NCBI RefSeq assembly: GCF_001592945.1
Contig: NZ_LRPB01000049.1
Span: 1 to 64,000 of the forward strand
Origin: Roseivirga seohaensis
GTDB lineage: Bacteria > Bacteroidota > Bacteroidia > Cytophagales > Cyclobacteriaceae
Length of the DNA: 64,000 nucleotides
Direction of reading: 5' to 3'
Shown here: piece by piece, positions 53,114 through 63,100 of the stretch
Position numbering within the stretch: position 1 is the first letter of the stretch
Layout: each line of letters opens with the position of its first letter
Position numbers and translations under genes: made by a program
The notes under the pieces: model-generated
Told to the model about the DNA's origin: nothing
The model's input: only the letters and a program-made list of their open reading frames with translations
Database searches by the model: none

Positions 53114-55006
53114 ATGAGCGAACAGATTAAACACGAGTGCGGGATTGCTAAAATCCGTCTCAGAAAACCCCTCCAATACTACATCGACAAGTATGGCTCA
53201 GCCACTTACGCCATAAGTAAACTCTACATCATGATGCAAAAGCAAGCCAACCGCGGTCAAGACGGGGTTGGGGTGGCAAACATCAAGATTGGCGTAGACC
53301 CTGGAACCCGTTACATTAGCCGTTACAGAACCATAAGCCAGCAGCCGATTACGAATATTTTTGGGAAAATTTCGAAGAAATTTGAGAAGGCCCAAAAGAA
53401 AGAAGGCTACAATCCTAAAGATGCTAAATGGCTGAAGGATAATATGGGTTTTACGGGTGAAGTTTGGTTAGGTCACCTTCGTTATGGAACACACGGCAAA
53501 AATAGTATTGAAAATTGTCACCCATTTCTGAGACAAAATAACTGGAGAAGCCGAAACTTAGTAATGGCGGGTAACTTCAACATGACTAACGTTGACGAGC
53601 TTTTTGATTTGCTTCTAAAATTAGGGCAACACCCAAAAGAAAAAACAGATACGGTAACGGTAATGGAGAAAATCGGCCATTTTATGGACGAGGAAAACCA
53701 GCGAATTTTTGAGAAATACAAAAAGAAAAAGAACAACACCGAAATTACCGAAATTATAGAAAGTGAAATGAATATTCAGCGTGTGCTGAAACGTTCATTT
53801 AAAGACTTTGATGGCGGCTATGCCATGGTGGGAATGCTAGGGCATGGGGCATCGTTTGTGGTGCGCGACCCAAATGGAATTCGCCCAGCCTTCAAATACA
53901 TTGACGATGAAGTGATTGTTGTGGCCTCCGAAAAGCAGGCAATCAAAGCAGCTTTCAATGTAAACTATTCCGATATTTCTGAGGTAGAGCCAGGCCATGC
54001 CTTGATTGTACATAAGGATGGTGAATGGGATGAAGTGCCAATCATGAAAAAACGCGAGCTTAAGGCTTGTTCATTCGAAAGAATATATTTTTCGAAAGGT
54101 ACCGATCCAGATATTTATCGTGAGAGAAAAGAGCTTGGTAAGCTATTAATCCCTCAAATATTAAAGGCTGTTAATTTCGACTTAAAGAATACAGTTTTCT
54201 CTTATATACCTAATACTGCTGAAATCTCTTTCTTGGGTATGATGCAAGGGGTAGACGAATACCTGCTTCGCAAAAGGAAGGATATTATCATTGATGGGAA
54301 ACCGCATATTGATGATGTTGAAGAACTTTTGAGTTTTCAGCCAAGGGTAGAAAAACTGGTAATTAAAGATGCCAAACTGCGAACGTTTATTGCTAGTGAT
54401 GAAAGTCGCGACCAATTGGTAGCCAGTGTGTACGATACTACTTATGAGGTTATCAATAAAAAAGTAGATACCATCGTAGTTGTTGATGATTCGATTGTTC
54501 GAGGAACTACTTTGGAAAAAAGTATTCTAAAGATGCTCGATTTGCTCGAGCCTAAAAAGATTGTGATTGTTTCTTCAGCACCGCAAATTCGCTACCCAGA
54601 CTGTTATGGAATAGACATGTCGAAAATGAAGGAGTTTGTAGCCTTTAGGGCAATGTTGCTGTTGCTAGAAGAAAAATATGGCAAAGGTCATAAAGAGCTT
54701 GAGAAGGCTTACGAAATGGCTGCGACAAACATTGATAATAAAGATCAGACCAATTATATAAAGGCACTTTACGATCAGTTTACTGACGATGAAATTTCGG
54801 CTAAAATCACTGAAATTGTTCGCCCGAAAGGCATGAAAGCAGAACTTGAAGTAGTGTACCAAACTGTTGAAAACCTGCATAAAGCTTGCCCAGATAATTC
54901 AGGCGACTGGTACTTTACCGGAAATTATCCAACCCCTGGTGGGCATCGGGTAGTGAATAAGGCATTTATGAATTTCTATGAAGGAAAAGAAGGAAGGGCT
55001 TATTAA
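53114..55006 (+). CDS. PurF-type amidophosphoribosyltransferase, long Bacteroidota form
   Basis: A 630-residue protein built like PurF: N-terminal class II glutamine amidotransferase with the nucleophile C9 in HECGIAKI, then RYGTHG and a phosphoribosyltransferase domain with the PRPP motif VVVDDSIVRGTTLEKSI (about 457-473). Because C9 is preceded by eight residues, it may need processing to expose Cys as the N-terminus as in other PurF. It is about 130 residues longer than common PurF (about 500). This long version is typical of Bacteroidota, some of which also have the standard PurF elsewhere; whether it makes phosphoribosylamine is inference. It appears to be co-transcribed with the nuo genes. 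Confidence 0.82.
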   Translation: MSEQIKHECGIAKIRLRKPLQYYIDKYGSATYAISKLYIMMQKQANRGQDGVGVANIKIGVDPGTRYISRYRTISQQPITNIFGKISKKFEKAQKKEGYNPKDAKWLKDNMGFTGEVWLGHLRYGTHGKNSIENCHPFLRQNNWRSRNLVMAGNFNMTNVDELFDLLLKLGQHPKEKTDTVTVMEKIGHFMDEENQRIFEKYKKKKNNTEITEIIESEMNIQRVLKRSFKDFDGGYAMVGMLGHGASFVVRDPNGIRPAFKYIDDEVIVVASEKQAIKAAFNVNYSDISEVEPGHALIVHKDGEWDEVPIMKKRELKACSFERIYFSKGTDPDIYRERKELGKLLIPQILKAVNFDLKNTVFSYIPNTAEISFLGMMQGVDEYLLRKRKDIIIDGKPHIDDVEELLSFQPRVEKLVIKDAKLRTFIASDESRDQLVASVYDTTYEVINKKVDTIVVVDDSIVRGTTLEKSILKMLDLLEPKKIVIVSSAPQIRYPDCYGIDMSKMKEFVAFRAMLLLLEEKYGKGHKELEKAYEMAATNIDNKDQTNYIKALYDQFTDDEISAKITEIVRPKGMKAELEVVYQTVENLHKACPDNSGDWYFTGNYPTPGGHRVVNKAFMNFYEGKEGRAY

Positions 55007-55017
55007 GCCCTTTTTTT
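54994..55017 (+). terminator. Terminator of the nuo-purF operon
   Basis: An 8-bp stem AAGGGCTT / AAGCCCTT with a 3-nt loop and seven T, overlapping the TAA stop of the purF-like gene. Confidence 0.8.
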
Positions 55018-55029
55018 ATGTCTGAATTT

Positions 55030-56313
55030 TTAAGGTAACAAGCTAAAATCAATTTTGGGAGCAACGCCCAAAGGTTCACGTTCAATCATGCTATCTATGG
55101 GTGTCCAGCCAGTAAAGAAGCCACAATTTTGCATAAAGAAAGATGTTCCTTCGGCTCCGCCAGCATAGTCCATTCTAGATTCTTTTCTGGCGGTAGCATC
55201 AGCGGTAAACTTGGCGGTGGTCATTTCATGCCAGTTACCTTTAGTGTCATACACCCATTGGTTTGAGTATAGTCCTTTTCTCGATTGATTACCCGTTTCG
55301 GTATGGAAGTTTTCTAAAAATGAATGAGGCCTCATTACATAAGTATCGGTTTTGGGTCTTCTAAAAGAAGCGATCAATTCCCACTCCCCAATTTCAGGAG
55401 CAAAGAAATAGGCGGTATAGTCTGTACTGTTATTCCCTGCTGGTTCTGCCTTTAAAAGAAAGCGATAGTTAGTTCCAGCTTTCCACATGTATTTGCGATA
55501 ACTCTGTCCGCCTGATCCTTCATTGCCAAACTCACCAGTATAAACACCATCACCTTTTTTCAACATTTTAATCTGTTGGTCTTCAGGAATTTCTTTTGGG
55601 TTATCGGTTTTGAAGGGGCTCCACACTGAGAAGAGGATTCTTCTTTCATCAGCGCCATTTACTTGTATTCCAAAATAGCCTTCCGCAAATCCGTTGGCCA
55701 TAAAATAACTACCCAATACATCTTCGCCTGCGGGTACATTGATTTCATTGTAGAAATAAAGCACGTCCGATGCCTCTTCGGGCACCTGATATGTTATATG
55801 AACTGAAGGGCCTCTTCGCCCCCAGTAAAAATCATCTTTGGCGAAATAAACTTTTTCTTCTGTAGCAGCCCCGCCAATGAGTATTTCAGAAATATCTATA
55901 GATGATGAATTGTCATCTCCTGTGATTTCGAGCGTATGATAGCCCGGTTTTTCAATATTGAAGCTGGCAATTGAAACTAGTTCAAGTTCAGTATTGGAGA
56001 GTTTTACCGTTTTCCTTTCACCATTGAAACTGACATTTACGGTTGTAGTGTTGGCCGCCTTTGCCTTCATCCCAATTTTAATTTCACCAATGGCCTCAGT
56101 ATAAAAATAGGTTTTGGCGGTTGCTTTATTTGGATTCCAATTTTTCACACCATTATCAAGCAGTGCCCTATCTTGCTGAGAATCCAGTCCTTCAATCCAT
56201 GTATTTCCCTTGGTGGGTATGGCAATAGGTAATTCCTCTGTGGTAAATTTTTCAGCTTTTGGGGCGCACCCCATTGTGAAGAGGAGTAGTAATGCCAGAA
56301 TTGATTTTTTCAT
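55030..56313 (-). CDS. DUF3472/DUF5077 lipoprotein
   Basis: A 427-residue lipoprotein (lipobox TMGC, Cys at 16). Residues about 30-150 form the DUF5077 domain (GNTWIEGLDSQQDRALLDNGVKNW), and 160-427 the DUF3472 domain (YFYNEINVPAGEDVLGSYFMANGFAEGYFGIQVNG, FSVWSPF, HSFLENFH). Proteins with this pair are common in Bacteroidota and probably bind or process extracellular polysaccharide; no catalytic residues are known to me. It converges with the purF-like gene. Confidence 0.82.
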   Translation of the reverse strand: MKKSILALLLLFTMGCAPKAEKFTTEELPIAIPTKGNTWIEGLDSQQDRALLDNGVKNWNPNKATAKTYFYTEAIGEIKIGMKAKAANTTTVNVSFNGERKTVKLSNTELELVSIASFNIEKPGYHTLEITGDDNSSSIDISEILIGGAATEEKVYFAKDDFYWGRRGPSVHITYQVPEEASDVLYFYNEINVPAGEDVLGSYFMANGFAEGYFGIQVNGADERRILFSVWSPFKTDNPKEIPEDQQIKMLKKGDGVYTGEFGNEGSGGQSYRKYMWKAGTNYRFLLKAEPAGNNSTDYTAYFFAPEIGEWELIASFRRPKTDTYVMRPHSFLENFHTETGNQSRKGLYSNQWVYDTKGNWHEMTTAKFTADATARKESRMDYAGGAEGTSFFMQNCGFFTGWTPIDSMIEREPLGVAPKIDFSLLP

Positions 56314-56662
56314 GTGTTTATTATTAGGTTCTGAAAATAGTATTTGCTTTCGAGTTTAAAAATGAAACTTACAATTTCAGTAAAGGCTCATCGTGATGTC
56401 TCCTTTCAAATAATGATTGAACTCAATCTCCCAATTTATTTCTAAGTAACACTTGTCTCTATTTTCAAAATGAGTGATTAAATAATTATAAAGGTTGTAA
56501 TGGTCTCGTAAGGTAGTTTAGATAAGTATGTGTAAATGCTAATTCTTATTCGTTTTTAAAATGACTAACCTTTATGATGTTGAGCAAGGAAAAAAAAATG
56601 AGCTCTTCTATTTACAAAAATGAAATGTATCTTGAAATGGAATTCAAACTAGACTACAAACC
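56314..56662. other. Divergent promoter region
   Basis: 349 AT-rich bases between the DUF3472 gene and the divergent histidine kinase. A 9-bp inverted repeat ATAAAGGTT (56488-56496) and AACCTTTAT (56567-56575), 70 bases apart, is the only structure I see; it may be a regulator-binding pair, but the sequence is AT-rich, so chance is possible. Confidence 0.35.
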
Positions 56663-58765
56663 ATGCCTTTATCCTTGAAGACATTTATAAGGCTATCTTG
56701 CTTTTTATTTTTATTACTACCCTTTAGTAGCCTCTCCCAAAGTCTGGATTCTCTCAGAGCAACACTTAGAGTTGATATTCACGACACTTTGAAAATTCAA
56801 ACCTATTTAGAATTAGGTAAGGCCTTTGAAAGAAAAAATTTAGACTCTAGTTTGATTTATTTAGATGAAGCACTACTACTTTCTGAAAGACATTTTAGCG
56901 AGTCTCCCCAATTTAAAGGCCTTGTATTAAGGGCAAAAGCAGAAGCCTATTTGGCCAATGGAGACGAAGAATGTTTTGAGTACTACCTGGAAGCAATGGA
57001 CGTTTTTGGGTCTATAGAGTGGAATGAAGAACTGACGCTAACACAGTATGATCTTGGTAAGGCTTATGATAGAGCATCTCAATTTGATAATGCGATTGAG
57101 CAATATGAAGCGGTAATAAATAGAAACATAAAAGAAGGCACAGAATTTAAGATGGCTGCTGCTTATAATAATGCTGGTTTGCTGTATTACTATTTAAGAG
57201 AGTTGGAAAAAGCTTCTGGAATTTTATTGGACGGAATTAGATATGTAAAAACAACGCCAGATACCGTTAACCTCAGGGCCTTTTACATGAATTACGGTTT
57301 GGTATTAAAGGAGCAAAACAGATACGAATTGGCCAAGCAGTACATGAAAAAGGCCATGGTGATTAATGAGGCGATCGGAAACTTGAATTCAGTTGCTTTG
57401 GCGCATACCAATATCGGACAGATATTGATTAAACAAGATAGTCTTGATAGGGCCTTTGAATCGCTGACAAAAGGATGGGAGATTTCAAAAGAAATTAACA
57501 CTTCTGGTTGGCCAACTGCAGACTATTATAGGAATGTATCCACAATTGAATTTTATAAAGGCAACTATCAGCAATCGCATGATTACATCGAGAAATCTGT
57601 GGCCAATCTTCCCGAAGGCACAGCCCCTCAGTCTGTTGGTGATATTTATGGGAGTTTGGTAGAGAAAAAGCTGGTTTTGGCTGATTCTGTTTTTGCCAAC
57701 AATCCGACCAAACAAAGACAATTATGGAATGAGGCTTTGCCTTATGCCAGAGAAGGTTGGGAGTTAGCCCAACAATCAGAAGCAGGCAACGTACGATATC
57801 GGTTGGCCTTGGGGCAAGCAAATCTTTACGCTAAATTGAAAGACTACAAAAAAGCCTTTGAGTTTGGTAAACTAGCCTTAGAGATATCACAAGAGATTAA
57901 CGATCAGGCCAAAACAGATGCCATAGCGCGAATGTCTGCCGAGTTTGAAACAGAGCGCATTGAAGCGCAAAATGACTTACTTCAGGAAACACAAAAACGA
58001 CAAACAGCACAACTGAAGCAACAGCGATATCTAATTGCAGGTGCTTTAGTAGTATTGATATTGATAGTAGCTATTATGCTTATTATTCAACGTAATGGAC
58101 TCAAGCTTAAAAAGGCCAATGCGCAAGTAGAGAAGTCATTGGAGCAAAAAGAGCTATTATTAAAAGAGATTCACCACAGGGTAAAAAACAACTTGCAAGT
58201 AGTTTCCAGTTTGCTCGATTTACAGTCGAGGGGAATTGAAGATGAAAAGGCACTGTATACCTTTATGGAAGGGCAAAATAGGGTGAAAGCGATGGCGCTT
58301 ATTCATCAAAAGCTTTATCAAAATGAAGATCTTGCTACAATCGATTTTGCTGAATATGCAGAGCAGCTAATGACAGAATTGGCATCTATTTATGCTGGCT
58401 CTGGAAAAGTTAAAGGGTCTGTTAAATCTGCTCAGAAAGCTAATTTCGACATCGATACGGCTATACCATTAGGACTCATCTTGAATGAATTGATTTCAAA
58501 TGCCTACAAATATGCCTTCCAAGAAGGAGAAGGAGAGTTAAGTATTTCGATTGAAGATTTGGGCAATGGGAAACATCAGTTGACAGTGAGTGACTCTGGC
58601 CTAGGTCTGCCGCAAGATTTCGACTTTAATAAGGCCAAAAGCCTTGGGTTAAGGTTAGTGAGAAGATTGGCAAAGCAACTTTATGGCAGTGTGGAGTATT
58701 CAAATATTGGAGGAGCAAAATTTGTGATTAACTTCACCGATACCTTACAGCGCAAGGCAATCTAA
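56663..58765 (+). CDS. TPR sensor histidine kinase (HisKA_2 type)
   Basis: A 700-residue membrane sensor kinase. A signal peptide (about 1-26, ending SLSQ) leads to a periplasmic TPR array (about 45-420, typical helical pairs such as ALAHTNIGQILIKQDSLDRAFESL), a coiled coil (about 420-450) and one membrane helix (about 455-475, LIAGALVVLILIVAIMLII). The kinase core starts with the HisKA_2 box EIHHRVKNNLQVVSSLLDLQ (phospho-acceptor one of H504 or H505) and ends with the HATPase_c domain (NELISNAYKYAF, then SDSGLGLP and LGLRLVRRLAKQL). The response regulator gene follows after 2 bases, so these are a pair. The signal it senses is unknown. Confidence 0.93.
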   Translation: MPLSLKTFIRLSCFLFLLLPFSSLSQSLDSLRATLRVDIHDTLKIQTYLELGKAFERKNLDSSLIYLDEALLLSERHFSESPQFKGLVLRAKAEAYLANGDEECFEYYLEAMDVFGSIEWNEELTLTQYDLGKAYDRASQFDNAIEQYEAVINRNIKEGTEFKMAAAYNNAGLLYYYLRELEKASGILLDGIRYVKTTPDTVNLRAFYMNYGLVLKEQNRYELAKQYMKKAMVINEAIGNLNSVALAHTNIGQILIKQDSLDRAFESLTKGWEISKEINTSGWPTADYYRNVSTIEFYKGNYQQSHDYIEKSVANLPEGTAPQSVGDIYGSLVEKKLVLADSVFANNPTKQRQLWNEALPYAREGWELAQQSEAGNVRYRLALGQANLYAKLKDYKKAFEFGKLALEISQEINDQAKTDAIARMSAEFETERIEAQNDLLQETQKRQTAQLKQQRYLIAGALVVLILIVAIMLIIQRNGLKLKKANAQVEKSLEQKELLLKEIHHRVKNNLQVVSSLLDLQSRGIEDEKALYTFMEGQNRVKAMALIHQKLYQNEDLATIDFAEYAEQLMTELASIYAGSGKVKGSVKSAQKANFDIDTAIPLGLILNELISNAYKYAFQEGEGELSISIEDLGNGKHQLTVSDSGLGLPQDFDFNKAKSLGLRLVRRLAKQLYGSVEYSNIGGAKFVINFTDTLQRKAI

Positions 58766-58767
58766 AA

Positions 58768-59493
58768 ATGAGCAAAGTAAAAATACTGGTAGTAGAAGAT
58801 GAAATGGTGATAGCAGATAACATCTGTCTGATACTCGAAGATTTGGGTTATGAGGTTTTAGAACCCGCTATTAACTACGAAGAAGCTTTGGAGATGATTG
58901 AATCTGAGCGCCCAGATATCGCCATTTTAGATATTCAGTTGGGGGGAAGAAAAGACGGAGTAGACCTGGCCTGGACAATTAAAGAACAGTTTGATTTTCC
59001 ATTCATTTTCCTCACTTCCAATGCCGATGCAGGAACAATAGAGCGGGTAAAGAAAGTGGCTCCACCAGCCTACTTGGTCAAACCATTCAAAAAAGACGAC
59101 CTATACACTTCCATTGAGTTAGCCCTTCATAAATATGCCGAGCAGAAAAATGAAGGAAAGGTTGACGAAGAATTGCTCATCAAGGATGCCATCTTTATTA
59201 AAGAGAAAAACCTATTTCATAAGATCAAGCTAGAAGACATACGCTTTCTAAAGAGCGATCATGTTTATGTGGAGGTTTATACGATTAAAGATCAAAAACA
59301 CCTCATTCGTGGTAGCTTGACTGACCTTTCAGAAAGACTGCCCAATAATTTTTACCGCACCCATCGCAGTTTTACCATCAATGTAGACCATATGGACGCT
59401 ATCAACTCAGCCTATGTGTTGATGAATGGTGAACAAATCCCTATCGGCAAAAACTACCGTGACGACCTCCTGAAGAAAATTCGGGTAGAGTAA
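58768..59493 (+). CDS. LytTR-type response regulator
   Basis: A 241-residue response regulator, partner of the TPR histidine kinase 2 bases upstream. The receiver domain (about 5-118) has the acidic pair E10-D11 in VVEDEMVI, phospho-acceptor D55 in AILDIQLGG and the conserved K in LVKPFKKDD. The C-terminal LytTR DNA-binding domain (about 140-241) carries LEDIRFLKSDHVYVEVYT and FYRTHRSFTINVDHM. LytTR regulators bind promoters of cell-surface or polysaccharide genes in many bacteria. Confidence 0.94.
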   Translation: MSKVKILVVEDEMVIADNICLILEDLGYEVLEPAINYEEALEMIESERPDIAILDIQLGGRKDGVDLAWTIKEQFDFPFIFLTSNADAGTIERVKKVAPPAYLVKPFKKDDLYTSIELALHKYAEQKNEGKVDEELLIKDAIFIKEKNLFHKIKLEDIRFLKSDHVYVEVYTIKDQKHLIRGSLTDLSERLPNNFYRTHRSFTINVDHMDAINSAYVLMNGEQIPIGKNYRDDLLKKIRVE

Positions 59494-59510
59494 CTCAAAG
59501 CTAAATTGGT

Positions 59511-59580
59511 ACGTCATGCTGAACTTGTTTCAGCATCTCCTGTTGAACTAAAAAGGCTCTGAAAAGAGTTTAGGGTGACG
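59511..59580. repeat. REP-like hairpin element 1
   Basis: ATGCTGAA (59516-59523) and TTCAGCAT (59529-59536) form an 8-bp perfect stem with a 5-base loop; CGTCA at 59512-59516 and TGACG at 59576-59580 form outer inverted ends. The core resembles the widely dispersed 'CGTCATGCTGAACTTGTTTC' type of repeat found in many Bacteroidota genomes (from memory, not searched). Confidence 0.5.
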
Positions 59581-59660
59581 ATTTTAGAGGGTGACGAATG
59601 CTTGAACTACCAACCTTCTGGTCACCGCCATTGAGAGAAGCAGCTTCGCTATGAGAATAA

Positions 59661-59784
59661 GGTTGTTATGAGGCAATGAACTGTCGGTCACGTCACCGCG
59701 AGGCACGAAGCAGTCTCAACAGCTCGAGATTGCTTCGTCTCAAACTTCCGCTAGTGCTCAGTTTTGCTTCCCGCAATAACAACC
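59661..59784. repeat. MITE-like inverted repeat element 2
   Basis: A 124-base unit bounded by a perfect 9-bp inverted repeat GGTTGTTAT / ATAACAACC. Inside, ACGAAGCAGTCTC (59705-59717) and GAGATTGCTTCGT (59726-59738) make a 13-bp hairpin with an 8-base loop and one G-T pair. The piece around 'GAGGCACGAAGCA' resembles a common REP-like repeat. Confidence 0.5.
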
Positions 59785-59796
59785 TAATAAAAAATC

Positions 59797-59836
59797 TTCC
59801 CCTTAAAAGGGAAGTGCCCATAGGGCGGTGGGGTTC
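59797..59836. repeat. Short repeat-like element 3
   Basis: TTCCC and GGGAA arms (59797-59801 and 59809-59813) followed by GTGCCCATAGGGCGGTGGGG, with a small GCCC/GGGC pair. Similar motifs are scattered in Bacteroidota genomes, from memory. Confidence 0.35.
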
Positions 59837-60109
59837 CCAGAACAAAAAATCACCCATTCAGAACAATTTCAGGTTTCTAAACTAACCCTTCATTAACATC
59901 ACATTCCCATTAGGGAACCTCAACACTGTCAACACTGATTTTGATCAAATAGATTTCTTTAGAAGACTTTCTTCCTCTCTATGTGAAGAGGTTTATCAAC
60001 CATCCACACTTTCAGAACAAACCAGCCATAGTTCAGAACATAATTTTTCATGCGCAACGAACCATTGGTTTCTTCGCTGCTGACTATTGAATACCGAAAC
60101 ACTTGCTAT

Positions 60110-63100
60110 ATGAAAAGTCCCATTTTAAAAGCACTAATTCTTTCGTTTTCCTTTATAACTCTTTTGTCAACTTCACTTTCAGAAGCACAGACCCTAGAGC
60201 CAATTTTCAATCCATCAATGACACCAATAGCATTTGGGCCTTCTGAATCTGCTTTGGGCGAGGGGATAGGCAATGTGATTGATGGAAGTAAGTCAAACAA
60301 ATTTCTGACTTTCGAAAAGTCTTGGGGTTTAAACTTCTATGTCGACACAGAAGAGATATCAATTGTTAAATCCTTGACCATTACAACTGCGAATGACCAT
60401 CCAGAACGGGACCCTAAGTTGATCAAGATTTATGGAAGAAATGTTCCTGCAGGAACAAACAGTACAGACACAAAGCCCGGATGGACTCTTATTGACGAGG
60501 TGAGCTTTAGGTGCAGGGACTTGAATGAGGAGAGACATGCTGACAACACTGAAGATGTTGATAATGATTTGGCCTTTAATAGTTACTGGATCAGGCTTCA
60601 TAACCCGTGTGATGCGAGTGAGGCAAATAGTGTTCAGATATCAGAAGTTCAGCTTTACGGTATATTTAATCAGGCACCTTCAATAATTTTTGATGAAACA
60701 GCAACAGGTGGCGCAGAGGTGGGAAAAGAAATCACAGCAATATATGAATATTCTGATCCTGAAGATGATCCAGAATCGGGTACTACATTTCAATGGTATT
60801 CGGATGATGTCGCTATTGAAGGAGCTACGAGTGCGAAATATACACCAACCATTGCTGATCTAGGTTCTGAGCTAAAAGTGAAAATTATACCAAATGATGG
60901 GACGTCCTTCGGGTCAGAGGTGCTTTCATCTTTAGGTACAGTCAATTGCAAGGCAGGCTTTACTTGTGATGTTCAAAACGTATCTGTTTGCGACAGTGAT
61001 AAGTATCAGGTGCCTGGCGGAGATTTAGTTTCGATCAACGGAACTTATGAGGTCACAGAGGGAATAGTTAAAACCTACTACAATGTTACTTTCAATAGGG
61101 CAGAGGCAAGTGCTAATGTATTCTCTGATGGCTTAATTGCAGAATCAGGCTCTGTTGCCTACACCGCCCAAACCAGTGTTACAGGAGTGCTCACCTTTGA
61201 TAAAGATCAGGATTATTGGGTAGACATGAACGCGCTTCAGGATGACCTCAATGGCACCAGCCGTTCCGTTTTTATGTGGGTAAAATCCGAGGCCAATGTG
61301 GCCAATGATAATCAGGCACTATTTGCCATTAATACTGGCTCAGGGGGCAATGTTGCCATTTTTTGGATTGATAATGACGGAGACAACCTGGAGTTATACG
61401 ATGGAAACAATGCCCGCTCTGCGTCCTTTAATATGAGTGACCAGCTCTGGCATTATGTAGGATATACCTATGATGTAAACACCAATGAGACTGTGATTTA
61501 TGTAGATGGTATAGAAAACCAGAGATTCACGAATAACCAAAGTACGGTAGCTGATTCCAAATACTCTCTCGGTCAGGAATTTGACAATGCCAATGATACT
61601 GACCATTTCAATGGCGACATGGCAGAAATTTCGGTATGGGACGAGGTACTCACCGCAGCAGAGGTTAGAGAAGCCATGAAGGCCAAAATCAATAATGGCC
61701 ACCCCAAATTTGCCAATCTGGTAGGGTATTATTCAATTTTCGGAGATTGTGAAGATGCTACGGATGTACTAAAAGATCACTCAGGTAAAGGTAATGATGG
61801 AGTGATGCAGAACAATTTCACTGTTGACTTTAAAAATGTTCAGTCCGTTCCCGGCTTTAATGCCATTGACTGGTACGAACATATAAGTTGGAAAAAGGAT
61901 GGAGCAGAAGTTTCAACTGATCCTGCATATACTTTCGATGTAGCTGCCGGAAGCTATGAGTTGGTAGCCACTAGAAACTTTGTGCAAAGCACCGACACAT
62001 GGTCTATGACGGTCAATGGCAATGCCACTACGGTAAACCAAATTACTGACGAAACCCTGTGCTTAAACGGTCCCGTAACCCGGACGGTAACTACCAGTCA
62101 GGTGAATTACCTGGATTTTGAAGAAACGGAGAATAATTCCATTGAAGTGAATGGCTTGGCCGATGCGTTGGCCGGTAAAAGCCGCTCTGTGTTTATGTGG
62201 CTGAATAAAGAGAGTAACATTGGCAGTGGAGGCTTTAATGAGGTCTTGGTGTTTCAGGATTCAGATGTAGATAATCTGAGCCGCTTTTATTTCAGGGATA
62301 CGGAGCGTTTAGCCTTATGGGATGGTACTAATGATCGCCTTAACTCTTCCGTACTGTCCAATGACACCTGGTATTTTGTAGGGTACACTTATGACAATGC
62401 TACAGGTGAGACAAAACTCTATCTAAACGGTAATGTGGAAGACAGCGGAACGCTGAATATGCCTTTGGGTGAGGGATGGTTTGCCACTTTAGGAGCAAAA
62501 TATAACGATAATGGCCTGGAAGATTACCTGGATGGCAAAATGGCCGAAATCACCATCTGGGATAAGGTTTTAACTCAGGAAGAAGTAACCATCCTAATGG
62601 GCGCTGCCCCGGCACACGATGCCACTAATTTGGTAGCAGCTTATGGTACACATAAGAATATTGCAGACAACCAATTGCGAGACCTGACTGCTAATGGAAA
62701 TAATGGTTTGGCCTCACACCAAACGATTATTGTCAATAACCTGGAGGAGGTGATTCCAGATTATGATGCTTCGGCTCATTACACTTTTTCCTGGAAAAAA
62801 GGAGGGATAGAATTTGATACTGATGCCATCGGCAATATTACTGTAGAAGAAGGCACCACAGCGTATTCTGTAACTTATGGTACACCACTGTTCCAAAAAT
62901 CAGATGACTTTAGTCTAAGCTATACCAATCTGATACCGACACAGCCTGCTGGAAAAATAATTGCTGCATCTACGAATGTGACATTTGAAGTGGAAGAAAT
63001 TCCAGGCGCGTCTTACCAATGGTATAGAAGAGAGGAAGGGTTTGATGAAGTCAAAATAGCCGGAGACCTTACAATCCGGGACGTATATCGGGGACCCGAT

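Larger units (their letters stand above)
59494..60109. other. 616-base intergenic region with dispersed-repeat-like elements, no gene seen
   Basis: Between the response regulator and the surface protein I see no convincing gene. It holds three elements described separately (59511-59580, 59661-59784 and 59797-59836). The remaining 60.0-60.1 kb is AT-rich leader for the surface-protein gene. Confidence 0.6.

Noticed and set aside
59676-59885. 69-codon frame in the repeat-rich intergenic region
   Set aside because: It crosses the inverted-repeat elements and has Arg/Ser-rich composition typical of translated repeats, not protein.
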